A stretch of 28,569 nucleotides of DNA from Candidatus Bathyarchaeota archaeon B26-1 (GTDB lineage: Archaea > Thermoproteota > Bathyarchaeia > Bathyarchaeales > B26-1): assembly GCA_001593925.1 (NCBI GenBank), contig LUCD01000034.1:1-28569 (forward strand), given 5' to 3'. A program made the translations under genes and the position numbers. Below are positions 16,635 to 24,833 of this stretch, piece by piece. The notes below the pieces were generated by a model that ran no database searches, was not told the origin of the DNA, and was given only the letters and a program-made list of their open reading frames with translations. Numbering within the stretch: the first letter of the stretch is position 1; each line of letters begins with the position of its first letter.

Positions 16635-18162
16635 ATGGGGTATCGCTTTATCGAGTAGTAGGTTCGCCGAGAAGATAAGGATTTTTGATACCACACTGAG
16701 AGACGGTGAACAGACGCCTGGAATTTCTCTGACACCCGACAAGAAATTGAAGATAGCTAGGCAGCTCGACCTTCTAGGAGTCGACTCGATCGAGGCGGGT
16801 TTTGCAGCTGCGTCCAAGGGTGAGATGGAGGCGATAAAGCTCATAGCCGGGGAGGGGCTTAAAGCCGAGATATATAGCTTCGCGAGGGGTGTGAAACGGG
16901 ACATAGACGCCGTGATTGAGAGCGGCGCAGACGCGGTCTTCCTAGTGATCCCGACCTCGGACATGCACCTAAAACATAAGCTGCGGAAGAGTAGGGAAGA
17001 GGTACTCAGCCTCGTGAAAAAATGCGTTGAGTACGCGAAAGATCACGGTTTAAAGGTTGAGTTCGGGGCTGAAGACGCGACGCGGAGCGATATGGGCTTC
17101 CTCAAGGAGATAATAGCTGAAGCCGTCTCAGCCGGAGTTGACATAGTATCTCCCTGCGACACCGTTGGAATACTCACCCCCGAGAGGACGTACCAGTTCT
17201 TCTCTGAGTTGAGAGATGAGTTCCCAAGCGTCTCGTTAAGCGTCCACTGCCACGACGACTTCGGCATGGCCGTAGCCAACTCGATAGCCGCCCTCAGAGC
17301 CGGCGCGGACGAAGTCCACGTCACGGTTAACGGTCTCGGCGAGAGGGCTGGAAACGCGGCCCTAGAAGAGGTCGTCGTAGCCCTAAAACTCCTATACAAT
17401 GTAGAGACGTCGATTAAGCCTGAACTCCTATACGAGACGTCGATGCTCGTCTCCAGAGTAACGGGCATGCCGGTCCAGCCGAACAAGGCCATAGTCGGCG
17501 AGAACGCCTTCGTCCACGAGTCCGGAATCCACACACATGCGATACTTTCGGAGCCCCTAACTTATGAGCCCATTCCGCCCGAGATCGTCGGGCGGACGAG
17601 GAGGCTTGCCGCCGGAAAACACGCGGGCTCAAGGGGGATCAAGGCCGTTCTAGAGGAGATGGGGCTTCACCCAACAGATGACCAGCTCAAAGAGATATTC
17701 CTCAGGGTCAAGGCTATAGGCGATAAGGGTAAGAGGGTGACCGACGCCGATCTTCTCGCCATAGCTGAGTCGGTTATGGGACTACCTAAGTTTAGAGCCA
17801 TAAAACTTGAGGAGCTAACCGTTGTCACGGGAGACCACGTAACCCCCACGGCCTCCGTAAGACTGAACATGAACGGCAGGGTTCTAACGGAGGCGGCTAC
17901 CGGGGTTGGGCCGGTTGACGCGGCGATCAACGCCGTTAGGAAGGCTGTCTCGGCTGTGGAGCCCATCCGCCTAGAGGAGTACCATGTCAACGCTGTTACA
18001 GGAGGGACGGACGCGATGGTGGAGGTCACGGTTCGACTCAGGAAGGGGGACAGGGTTGCCACGGCGATGGGGGTCCACGAGGACATAGTTATGGCCAGCG
18101 TGGAGGCGATGCTGAGCGGGATGAACGTGCTCGTGGTGAACCACGAGAAAAACTCCGGATAG
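16635..18162 (+). CDS. 2-isopropylmalate/citramalate synthase family protein (possibly CimA), start region frameshifted
   Basis: Condenses acetyl-CoA with 2-oxoisovalerate (LeuA) or pyruvate (CimA). The DRE-TIM barrel starts IRIFDTTLRDGEQTPG at about 16675 and includes HCHDDFGMAVAN and NGLGERAGNAALEE. The C-terminal allosteric domain ends with GGTDAMVEVTV. The main frame is open from 16561 but has no ATG, GTG or TTG before 16747, which lies after the catalytic DTTLRDGE. A clear start, ATG 16635 with SD GAGGT 7 nt upstream, is in another frame and reads MGYRFIE then TAG. A +1 shift between 16638 and 16656 would join it. Several positions (TSDMHLKHKLRKS, EDATRSD, CDTVGILTP) look closer to citramalate synthase as I remember MJ1392, but LeuA cannot be excluded. 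First gene of the cluster, with its own promoter. Confidence 0.88.
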
Positions 18163-18171
18163 TATTAGCCA

Positions 18172-18189
18172 TTCAAAAAGTTTTTAAGG
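18172..18189 (+). promoter_or_regulatory. Putative promoter of the ilvB operon leader
   Basis: TTCAAAAAG followed by TTTTTAAGG resembles BRE plus a T/A-rich TATA element. Transcription near 18210 would place the start shortly before the leader-peptide SD at 18224-18228. The T5 run may also end transcription of the preceding gene. Moderate support only. Confidence 0.4.
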
Positions 18190-18235
18190 GGAAGACGTAT
18201 AATGATAATTGCTTCGTTCCGATGGAGGCCAAAAA

Positions 18236-18283
18236 GTGAGGGATAGCCGGGTACGGAGGAATCGCTTCATTCATAGCCGATGA
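18236..18283 (+). CDS. Putative 15-codon leader peptide of the ilvB operon
   Basis: GTG start with a strong SD, GGAGG at 18224-18228, 7 nt upstream. The product is MRDSRVRRNRFIHSR, then TGA. It ends 105 nt before ilvB. It aligns without gaps with the short ORF before the second leuA (MGEKRIRRSNFLHH): R5, R7, R8, F11 and H13 are identical, and D/E, V/I, N/S and I/L are conservative pairs. Codons differ at conserved residues (CGG against AGG, CAT against CAC), which favours selection on the peptide. A control role, for example ribosome stalling that alters access to the ilvB SD, is inference. Too short for standard gene callers. Confidence 0.55.
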   Translation: MRDSRVRRNRFIHSR

Positions 18284-18388
18284 AGACTTTAGATACTATT
18301 CTGCAGACTTAACTTTCCCTCACAACCTCCATGTGGATTCTTCACAGGAACACTATGCGAGTACACATCATAAAAGGAGGCATGATGG

Positions 18389-20086
18389 ATGGTTGAGATG
18401 TCTGGAGCCGAAGCCTTGGTCGAAACCTTAAAACGCGAAGGGGTTAGGGTGATCTTCGGCATAATCGGAGGAGCCATAATGCCCGTCTACGACGTCTTAC
18501 GCGACTCCGGAATCAGGCACGTACTTGTCCGGCATGAGCAGTGCGCGGCCCACGCCGCCGACGGGTACGCCCGCGCCCTAGGTAGACCAGGGGTCTGCAT
18601 GGCCACCTCCGGCCCCGGAGCCACAAACCTTGTCACAGGAATAGCCACCGCCTACATGGACTCGTCCCCAGTAATAGCCATAACTGGCCAGGTGAACCGG
18701 AGGTCCTCAAACACCGCGTACATGATTGGGAGGGACGCCTTCCAAGAAGCCGACATAATCGGCATAACAACCCCCATAACCAAGTATAACTACCAGCTGA
18801 CAAGCGTCTCTGAGGTTCCAAGGGTGGTGAAGGAAGCCTTCTACATCGCGACCACGGGTCGGCCGGGCCCGGTTCTTCTGGACTTCCCAAAGGACATCCA
18901 GACGGAGAGGGCTGAGGTCGAGTTCCCCGGGAAGGTTGAGATTCGAGGCTACAAGCCCGTGACGAACCCCCACCCCCTGCAGGTCAAGAAGGCCGTTGAC
19001 GCCCTCCTCGAGGCTGAGCGTCCGGTCATACTGGCTGGGGGAGGGGTGATCCTCTCGAACGCGACTCCCGAACTTTTAAAGGTCGCCGAGTTCCTCATGG
19101 CTCCCGTGGTCACAACCTTCATGGGGAAGGGAGCCATCCCTGAGAACCATCCGCTCTCTCTCGGATGTATAGGTATGCATGGGTCGCGTGCGGCGAACAG
19201 TGTGATCCTCGACGCTGACGTTCTCTTGGCTGTTGGAACGCGGTTTGGAGACCGGTCAACCGGAACCCTCGACACTTTCTGCCGCGACGCGAAGATAATC
19301 CACATCGATATAGACTCCGCGGAGATAGGGAAGAACGTCGATGTCGACATCCCAATCGTGGCCGACGCTAAAAAGGCTCTGAGAGCGCTCTACGAAGTCT
19401 TAGCCAGCAGAGCCGAGAAAAGGGGAGAGACCGCGTGGTTCAGAAGGGTCAAGGAGCTGAAGGAACAGTACGAGGAGCTCTTAGAATCCCGAGATGAAAA
19501 GCTCAAACCTCCTAGATTGTTGAGGGAGCTGAGGAAGATAATTCCGGTAGACTCCATCGTGACAACGGAGGTCGGCCAGAACCAGATGTGGGCTTCCCTA
19601 TACTTCAAAACGTACAAGCCTAGAACTTTCATCAGCTCCGGGGGCCTCGGGACGATGGGCTTCGGCTTCCCAGCCGCTATAGGGGCGAAGACGGCTCGTC
19701 CGGACAGGTTCGTCGTGGACATCGCTGGGGACGGAAGCTTCAGGATGACCGAGCAGGAACTCGCAACCTCGGTTATTGAGGACATACCCGTAACCGTGGT
19801 GATCCTGAACAACTCAACCTTGGGGATGGTTGCCCAGTGGCAGAGGCTCTTCTTCGACGAGAGGTACGTAGCCGTAGACCTGAAAGGTATACCTGACTTC
19901 GTTAAGTTGGCTGAGGCTTACGGAGCCCAAGGCGTAAGGGTTGGGTCGCTGAAGGAGTTCGTCAAGGCCGTTAAGGAAGCTATGCGCCTCGACGTAACCA
20001 CGGTTATAGATGTTCCGATCCCGCCTGAAGAGAACGTTCTCCCGATGGTTCCTCCGGGAAAGAGCCTCAAGGAGATGATTGAATGA
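18389..20086 (+). CDS. ilvB: Acetolactate synthase, large (catalytic) subunit
   Basis: ThDP-dependent condensation of two pyruvates to acetolactate (valine, leucine), or of pyruvate with 2-oxobutyrate (isoleucine). 565 residues with all three domains: PYR (GIIGGAIMPVYDVL, catalytic E50 in RHEQCAAHAADGYAR), the central FAD-type domain (about 190-340, GVGTRFGDR-like AVGTRFGDRSTG), and PP with the ThDP motif GDGSF (447-451) to NN (474-475), then STLGMVAQWQ typical of true AHAS. ATG 18389 is 8 nt after AAAAGGAGG. An earlier ATG at 18382 is out of frame and stops at once. The ilvN start overlaps its stop by 4 nt. The 226-nt leader carries the putative leader peptide. Confidence 0.96.
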   Translation: MVEMSGAEALVETLKREGVRVIFGIIGGAIMPVYDVLRDSGIRHVLVRHEQCAAHAADGYARALGRPGVCMATSGPGATNLVTGIATAYMDSSPVIAITGQVNRRSSNTAYMIGRDAFQEADIIGITTPITKYNYQLTSVSEVPRVVKEAFYIATTGRPGPVLLDFPKDIQTERAEVEFPGKVEIRGYKPVTNPHPLQVKKAVDALLEAERPVILAGGGVILSNATPELLKVAEFLMAPVVTTFMGKGAIPENHPLSLGCIGMHGSRAANSVILDADVLLAVGTRFGDRSTGTLDTFCRDAKIIHIDIDSAEIGKNVDVDIPIVADAKKALRALYEVLASRAEKRGETAWFRRVKELKEQYEELLESRDEKLKPPRLLRELRKIIPVDSIVTTEVGQNQMWASLYFKTYKPRTFISSGGLGTMGFGFPAAIGAKTARPDRFVVDIAGDGSFRMTEQELATSVIEDIPVTVVILNNSTLGMVAQWQRLFFDERYVAVDLKGIPDFVKLAEAYGAQGVRVGSLKEFVKAVKEAMRLDVTTVIDVPIPPEENVLPMVPPGKSLKEMIE

Positions 20087-20598
20087 CGACGAATGAGGAG
20101 CAAACCCACATAATAGCCGCCATAGTAGAGCATAAGCCCGGCGTCCTGTACAGGGTCTCGAACATGTTCAGGAGGAGAAACTTCAACATAGAGAGCATCT
20201 CCGTAGGGCCTATAGAACCTAGAGACTTGGCTAGGATGACCATAACCGTAAGAGGGGATGAGAAGGTGGTTGAGCAGATGATCAAGCAGCTGGCGAAACT
20301 CATCGACGTCGTGAAGGTGAGCCGACTCCACCCCGAGAACACGGTTTCTAGGGAGCTCGCCCTGATCAAAGTCTACAGCCCAGACACTAGGGCTAGATCA
20401 GACATCATAAACTACGTTAACATCTTCAGGGCCAGCATAGTCGACGTCTCAACCGACTCCATGATAATCGAGATAACTGGAGACTCGGATAAGCTCGACG
20501 CGTTCATCGAGCTGATGAAGCCATTCGGCGTCAAGGAGATTGCGAGAACGGGGATAACAGCTCTCTCCAGAGGAGCGAAGTCCATTAAAATATTATGA
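20083..20598 (+). CDS. ilvN: Acetolactate synthase, small (regulatory) subunit
   Basis: 171 residues. An N-terminal ACT domain (IIAAIVEHKPGVLYRVSNMF, RRRNFNIESISVGPIE, residues about 9-85) is followed by the C-terminal AHAS-small-subunit domain (SRELALIKVYSPDTRARSDI ... EIARTGITALSRG). It binds the IlvB catalytic subunit, stimulates it and confers valine feedback in this family. The ATG overlaps the ilvB stop as ATGA, so the two subunits are translationally coupled. Normal length (about 160-175). Confidence 0.95.
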   Translation: MTTNEEQTHIIAAIVEHKPGVLYRVSNMFRRRNFNIESISVGPIEPRDLARMTITVRGDEKVVEQMIKQLAKLIDVVKVSRLHPENTVSRELALIKVYSPDTRARSDIINYVNIFRASIVDVSTDSMIIEITGDSDKLDAFIELMKPFGVKEIARTGITALSRGAKSIKIL

Positions 20599-20640
20599 GA
20601 GATTTCTATTAGTCTACTACCAAAGAGAAGGGATGTTGAG

Positions 20641-21636
20641 GTGTTGACAACAAAGGTTTATCTCGACCGGGATGCGACGCTAAAAACCTTGGAAGGAAAG
20701 ACCATAGCCGTTATCGGCTACGGAAGCCAGGGCTCCGCCCAAGCCCAGAACATGAGGGACTCAGGCCTAAATGTCATAGTAGGTCTTAGGCCTGGAGGAA
20801 ACTCGTGGAGGAGGGCGGAGAAGGACGGCTTCAAGGTCTACCCCATCCCCAAAGCGGCTGAGATCGGCGACGTTATCCTCCTCTTGATACCCGACATGGT
20901 TCAGCCTGAGGTCTATAGAGAGTCGATCGAAGAGAATCTCTATGAAGGAAAGACTCTAGACTTCGCCCACGGCTTCAACATACACTTCAAGCAGATAAAC
21001 CCTCCCGAGAACGTCGATGTCATAATGGTGGCTCCGAAGGGCCCGGGAATCAGGGTTAGGGAGACCTACCTCGAAGGCTTCGGTGTTCCCGCGCTCATAG
21101 CTGTGCATCAGGATTATACGGGGAGGGCTAAGGAGACAGCCCTCGCCATCGCGAAGGCTCTCGGATGCACCAGAGCCGGAGTCTTGGAGACAACATTCAA
21201 GGATGAGACCGAGAGCGACCTGATAGGTGAACAGACGGTCCTCGTAGGAGGCCTGATCGAACTGATCAAGTGCGGTTTCGAGGTTCTGGTTGAGGCGGGA
21301 TACCCCCCGGAACTAGCTTACTTCGAAGCGTGCAACGAAGCCAAGCTCATCATGGACCTCATCTACCGGAGGGGCTTCACAGGCATGCTCAAGGCGATCT
21401 CCGACACGGCGAAGTATGGAGGACTAACCGTAGGACCGAAGATCATCGACGAACATGTTAAAGAGAACATGAGGAAGGCCGCCAAAGAAGTTCAGAGCGG
21501 GAGATTCGCGGAGGAATGGATAAGAGAACACAAGTCAGGCGAGAAGAGACTCAAAGAACTCATGAAAGCCACGGAGAACCTGGAGATCGAGAAGGTGGGC
21601 AGAGCCATACGTAGGATGGCTGGACTCGAGAAGTAG
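20641..21636 (+). CDS. ilvC: Ketol-acid reductoisomerase, class I
   Basis: Isomerises and reduces acetolactate or acetohydroxybutyrate to the dihydroxy acids. 331 residues: N-terminal Rossmann domain with GYGSQG (26-31), cofactor loop GLRPGGNSW (48-56), AHGFNIHF and PKGPG; then the class I C-terminal knotted domain with the metal/substrate acids in FKDETESDLIGEQTVL and CNEAKLIMDLIY. The loop has Arg and Ser positions compatible with NADPH, although archaeal enzymes can use NADH as well, so this is not decided. It starts with GTG 20641, with a GGGAT-type SD upstream. An ATG at 20633 is out of frame. Separated from ilvN by 42 nt and clearly in the same operon. The next enzyme, IlvD, is not in the window. 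Confidence 0.96.
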   Translation: MLTTKVYLDRDATLKTLEGKTIAVIGYGSQGSAQAQNMRDSGLNVIVGLRPGGNSWRRAEKDGFKVYPIPKAAEIGDVILLLIPDMVQPEVYRESIEENLYEGKTLDFAHGFNIHFKQINPPENVDVIMVAPKGPGIRVRETYLEGFGVPALIAVHQDYTGRAKETALAIAKALGCTRAGVLETTFKDETESDLIGEQTVLVGGLIELIKCGFEVLVEAGYPPELAYFEACNEAKLIMDLIYRRGFTGMLKAISDTAKYGGLTVGPKIIDEHVKENMRKAAKEVQSGRFAEEWIREHKSGEKRLKELMKATENLEIEKVGRAIRRMAGLEK

Positions 21637-21664
21637 AGGGCCGCCGGCCTTAAAGGTGCGCTTC

Positions 21665-22927
21665 ATGAACATTTCAGAGAAGATATTGGCTCTCGCTTCT
21701 GGGAGGGAAGAGGTGGCTCCGGGAGAGATCGTAGACGCCAGAGTCAACGTAGCCATGGTCAACGAGATAACAGGTCCCTTAGCCATAGAGGCCTTCCGCA
21801 AGATAGGTGTCAAGAGGGTCTGGGATAAAGACGGCATAGTGATGGTTCTGGACCATCAGGTTCCAGCGGACTCGGTTGAGTCAGCCATACTCCACAAGAT
21901 CATGAGGGAGTTCGCTAAGGAGCAGGGAACACGCCTATACGACGTTGGACAGGGAGGAGTCTGCCATCAAGTTATGATGGAGAAGGGTCACGTCAGGCCC
22001 GGCGAGCTCATAGTTGGAGCCGACTCGCATACATGCACCTACGGCGCCCTAGGAGCATTCGCGACGGGTATCGGGTCAACGGAGATGGCGGCTGTCTTCG
22101 CCACGGGTAAGATATGGCTGAGGGTGCCATCCACGATCCTCGTCCACGTGACCGGCAGGCTTCAGAGGTTCGTAACCCCAAAGGACGTCATACTCATGAT
22201 CGTAGGCGAGATTGGAGCTGACGGAGCCATCTACAAGGCGTTGGAGTTCGCAGGCCCAACCGTAGAGGGGATGAGCGTAAGCGGCCGCATGACCCTCTGC
22301 AACATGGCCGTGGAGATGGGCGCCAAAACTGGGATAATCAACCCTGACGAAGCGTCCATAGCCTACGTCGAGAGCAGAACCAGCAAGCCTATCAACCCGC
22401 TCAGAAGCGACCCAGACGCCGAATACGAGGAGAGGCTGGAGTTCGAAGTCTCAAGCCTAGAGCCTCAGGTTGCCTGTCCACACGCAGTGGACAACGTTAA
22501 ACCGGTCTCGGAGGTCGAGGGCACACCCGTAGACCAGGCTTTCATAGGCTCATGCACGAACGGGCGCACAGAAGACCTAGCTGTGGCCGCCGCGATCCTG
22601 AAGGGGCGGAGGGTCAAGGAGGGAGTTAGGCTTCTAGTAACCCCTGCCTCTCAGGAGGTTTACTTGGAAGCCCTAAAGCTTGGGCTCCTCGAGGTCTTCG
22701 TTAAGGCTGGAGCATACGTCTGCAATCCTACATGCGGAGCCTGTTTCGGAGGCCACATGGGCCTCTTGGCTCCGGGTGAGACCTGCATAAGCTCGTCTAA
22801 CAGGAACTTCGTTGGGAGGATGGGAAGCCCGGAGGCCTCGATCTACCTGGCTTCTCCAGCTACGGTTGCGGCCTCAGCTGTCACAGGTGAGATAACTGAC
22901 CCTAGAAGGCTGATGGCGGAGGCGTGA
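21665..22927 (+). CDS. leuC: 3-isopropylmalate (or citramalate) dehydratase, large subunit
   Basis: Aconitase-family isomerase that dehydrates and rehydrates 2- to 3-isopropylmalate, and in archaea often citramalate too. About 420 residues. It carries the [4Fe-4S] cysteines in FIGSCTNGR (C297) and CNPTCGACFGG (C357, C360), plus DHQVP, GADSHTCTYGALG and EIGADGA. Its length and motifs match the shorter archaeal LeuC/HacA group, which works with a separate small subunit. I chose ATG 21665: AAAGGTG (21653-21659) then forms a proper SD about 5-6 nt upstream. The longer GTG start at 21656 would lie inside that SD. leuD follows with a GTGA overlap. Confidence 0.95.
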   Translation: MNISEKILALASGREEVAPGEIVDARVNVAMVNEITGPLAIEAFRKIGVKRVWDKDGIVMVLDHQVPADSVESAILHKIMREFAKEQGTRLYDVGQGGVCHQVMMEKGHVRPGELIVGADSHTCTYGALGAFATGIGSTEMAAVFATGKIWLRVPSTILVHVTGRLQRFVTPKDVILMIVGEIGADGAIYKALEFAGPTVEGMSVSGRMTLCNMAVEMGAKTGIINPDEASIAYVESRTSKPINPLRSDPDAEYEERLEFEVSSLEPQVACPHAVDNVKPVSEVEGTPVDQAFIGSCTNGRTEDLAVAAAILKGRRVKEGVRLLVTPASQEVYLEALKLGLLEVFVKAGAYVCNPTCGACFGGHMGLLAPGETCISSSNRNFVGRMGSPEASIYLASPATVAASAVTGEITDPRRLMAEA

Positions 22928-23436
22928 ACTTGATAGTTAAGGGTGAAGCCGTGGTCTTCGGCGACGACGTAAACACCGACGTCATAATCCCGGGCAGATA
23001 CTTGACGACCCTAGACCCGGAGGAGCTGGCGAGGCACGCCATGGAAGGCCTCGACCCGGAGTTCCCCTCCAAGGCTAGGAGGGGCGTTATAGTGGTCGCT
23101 GGGAGAAACTTCGGTTGCGGCTCGAGCAGGGAGCAGGCCCCATTAGCCCTCAAGTACGCGGGTGTCAGATGCATACTAGCCGAGTCCTTCGCCAGAATAT
23201 TCTACCGGAACGCCGTGAATATAGGTCTGCCGGTTCTCGAGTGTCCCGGGGTCTCGGGGATGGTGAGCCCCGGCGACAGATTAACCGTCAACCTAGCTGA
23301 GGGGAAGGTTAGGAACGACACGAAGGGATTAACCTTCCAAGCCCTAAAGCTCCCGGAGTTCCTCTTAAACATAATTAAGGATGGAGGCCTAATAGAACAC
23401 TTGAAGAGGAGGCTTGGAAGACGTGGCCACGTATAG
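22924..23436 (+). CDS. leuD: 3-isopropylmalate (or citramalate) dehydratase, small subunit
   Basis: The swivel domain that completes the active site with LeuC. 170 residues with GDDVNTDVIIPGRYL (about 13-27), the flexible-loop motif AGRNFGCGSSREQAPLALK (about 59-77), and AESFARIFYRNAVNIGLPVL. The substrate-determining loop, between D-x-N-T-D-x-I and the GRNFG motif, reads YLTT at the position I take as the archaeal specificity loop; I cannot tell isopropylmalate from homoaconitate specificity. It starts with GTG overlapping the leuC stop (GTGA). Confidence 0.95.
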   Translation: MNLIVKGEAVVFGDDVNTDVIIPGRYLTTLDPEELARHAMEGLDPEFPSKARRGVIVVAGRNFGCGSSREQAPLALKYAGVRCILAESFARIFYRNAVNIGLPVLECPGVSGMVSPGDRLTVNLAEGKVRNDTKGLTFQALKLPEFLLNIIKDGGLIEHLKRRLGRRGHV

Positions 23437-24457
23437 GGTGGCGTTGATCCCTGGAGACGGGATCGGACCGGAGTTGACCGAGACCACGCTCAAAGTGTTA
23501 GACGCCGTTCAGAGGAGGTTCAGGCTGAGACTCAAATTCGTGGAGTTGGAGGCTGGAGACAGATGTTTCGAGAGGAGGGGGGTCGCCCTCCCGGAGGAGA
23601 CGATCGAGGCTATAAGGAGGTCGCACGTCTGCTTAAAGGGGCCGGTAGGCGAGACTGCCGCCGACGTGATAGTGAGGCTACGCATGCTCTTCGACCTCTA
23701 CGCCAACATAAGGCCGATAAAGTCCTATCCGGGAGTCCCATGCTTAAGGAACGACATAGACCTAGTCTTCGTCAGGGAGAACACGGAGGGCCTCTACAAG
23801 GGGTTCGAGTTCACCCTGAACGGCGTAGCTTTAGGTTTGAGGGTTATAACGCGGAGAGGCTGTGAACGTATAGCTAGGAAAGCCTTTGAGCTCGCCAAGG
23901 GGAGGGGAAAGAAGCTGAGGGTAACGGCGGTCCATAAGGCGAATGTCATGAGGGTGACGTGCGGCCTCTTCGCGGAAGTCTGCAGGGAAATAGCCAAGGA
24001 GTATCCGGAGATAACATTCGACGAGCAGTATGTCGACGCGGCCTCGATGAGGCTGATAAAGGAGCCGCAGAAATACGATGTCATAGTGACCACTAACATG
24101 TTCGGGGACATACTCTCAGACGAGGCGGCTCAGCTCGTCGGGGGGCTGGGGATGGCTCCGGGAGCGAACATAGGGGATAGATACGCCATCTTTGAACCGG
24201 TCCACGGGTCCGCTCCTACAAGGGTTGGAAAGCACACAGCTAACCCGTGCTCCATGATCCTAGCGGCGAAGATGATGTTGGAGTGGCTCAGTGAACGTTA
24301 CGGAGACCCCGCCTGTAAATGTGCCGCCTCCGCCGTGGAGTTTGGGGTCGCCGAGACCCTGCGTAAGGGTCTAACCGTCCCAGATTTCGGTGGCAGCCTA
24401 AAAACCTTGGAGGTCGGCGAGGCCGTAGCTGAGGAGATCATAAGTTTTAAATGTTAA
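23423..24457 (+). CDS. leuB: 3-isopropylmalate dehydrogenase (decarboxylating beta-hydroxyacid dehydrogenase family)
   Basis: Oxidises and decarboxylates 3-isopropylmalate to 2-oxoisocaproate with NAD+, and possibly 3-methylmalate to 2-oxobutyrate. About 345 residues: IPGDGIGPELTE at the start, GETAADVIVRLRMLFDLYAN, substrate-binding RENTEGLYKGFEF, the catalytic Lys region VTAVHKANVMR, the metal-binding FGDILSDEAAQLVGG, and cofactor loop HGSAPTRVGKHTANP. The pattern GETAADVIVRLR...YANIRP is that of archaeal LeuB (MJ0720 type). Homoisocitrate dehydrogenase is a related alternative, but context favours LeuB. Start: GTG 23423 is 10 nt after GAGGAGG. TTG 23414 is only 1 nt after it, so I prefer the GTG. 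It overlaps leuD by 14 nt. Confidence 0.93.
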   Translation: MATYRVALIPGDGIGPELTETTLKVLDAVQRRFRLRLKFVELEAGDRCFERRGVALPEETIEAIRRSHVCLKGPVGETAADVIVRLRMLFDLYANIRPIKSYPGVPCLRNDIDLVFVRENTEGLYKGFEFTLNGVALGLRVITRRGCERIARKAFELAKGRGKKLRVTAVHKANVMRVTCGLFAEVCREIAKEYPEITFDEQYVDAASMRLIKEPQKYDVIVTTNMFGDILSDEAAQLVGGLGMAPGANIGDRYAIFEPVHGSAPTRVGKHTANPCSMILAAKMMLEWLSERYGDPACKCAASAVEFGVAETLRKGLTVPDFGGSLKTLEVGEAVAEEIISFKC

Positions 24458-24727
24458 GCCTCTCAGTACGCCTCCACCAGCAATATTAACTTTTCCAACC
24501 CTCCTCTTCGGGGCTCGTTTCTATTCCTACTTTGCAAACCATGCTTTGATCCGGCTTTCAGCGAACTCGGTTGAGGTCTGATCCTTACGAACAGCCACTA
24601 TGAAATCATCCGATTGTAGCAGAAGAAGCGAATTTAGACCTAGAACTGGGGACAAACAAGCGACACTCACTCATAAGGAAAAGTTCAAATTCAAATCACA
24701 CCAACCGATAAGTTATCAGAACTGGTT
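24458..24727. other. Non-coding gap after leuB
   Basis: Part of a 514-nt gap between leuB and the second leuA. T-rich stretches just after the leuB stop (AGTTTTAAATG, AACTTTTCC) may terminate transcription. I see no tRNA cloverleaf, no repeat and no convincing ORF here. The remainder of the gap holds the promoter and leader described separately. Confidence 0.4.
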
Positions 24728-24750
24728 GAGGAAAACTTTTTATATAAAAA
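24728..24750 (+). promoter_or_regulatory. Strong BRE/TATA promoter of the second leuA
   Basis: GAGGAAAAC followed by TTTTTATATAAAAA is a near-ideal archaeal BRE plus TATA box. Transcription should start near 24768, about 20 nt before the leader ORF at 24789 and 200 nt before leuA. The long leader is unusual beside the short ones elsewhere in the window. Confidence 0.65.
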
Positions 24751-24788
24751 ACTCTACTGAATATCTCTCGTTTCATAGAAGCTGGAAG

Positions 24789-24833
24789 ATGGGGGAGAAG
24801 CGTATAAGGAGGAGTAATTTCCTACACCATTAG
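24789..24833 (+). CDS. Putative 14-codon leader peptide of the second leuA
   Basis: ATG start; product MGEKRIRRSNFLHH, then TAG. It ends 138 nt before leuA. It matches the ilvB leader peptide in length and sequence, with shared R-[VI]-R-R-x-x-F-[IL]-H. Only a weak SD (GGAAG, too close) is visible, so translation is less well supported than for the ilvB leader. The same frame extends upstream to an ATG at 24600, but the TATA at 24737-24750 puts the transcript start inside that longer ORF. Its AGG AGG codons lie in GGAGGAG, which can pair with CTCCTCC at 24874-24880. A regulatory role is inference. Confidence 0.5.
   Translation: MGEKRIRRSNFLHH

Noticed and set aside
17043..17534. Long minus-strand ORFs inside the leuA, ilvB and leuB genes
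   Set aside because: They are antisense shadows of highly conserved coding sequence and arise from codon bias.
18201..18245. Another short ORF (ATG 18203, reading MIIASFRWRPKSEG) in the ilvB leader
   Set aside because: It has no SD and no match in the leuA leader, and it overlaps the better-supported leader peptide in a different frame.
24458..24720. tRNA or other structured RNA gene
   Set aside because: No acceptor stem, T-loop GGTTCRA or CCA-ending cloverleaf could be built. No CRISPR-like repeats were seen anywhere in the window either.
24600..24833. A 77-codon plus-strand ORF before leuA
   Set aside because: The strong TATA box at 24737-24750 lies inside it, so the transcript would start in its 3' half. 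Its composition is not protein-like. Only the last 14 codons (the leader peptide) are supported.
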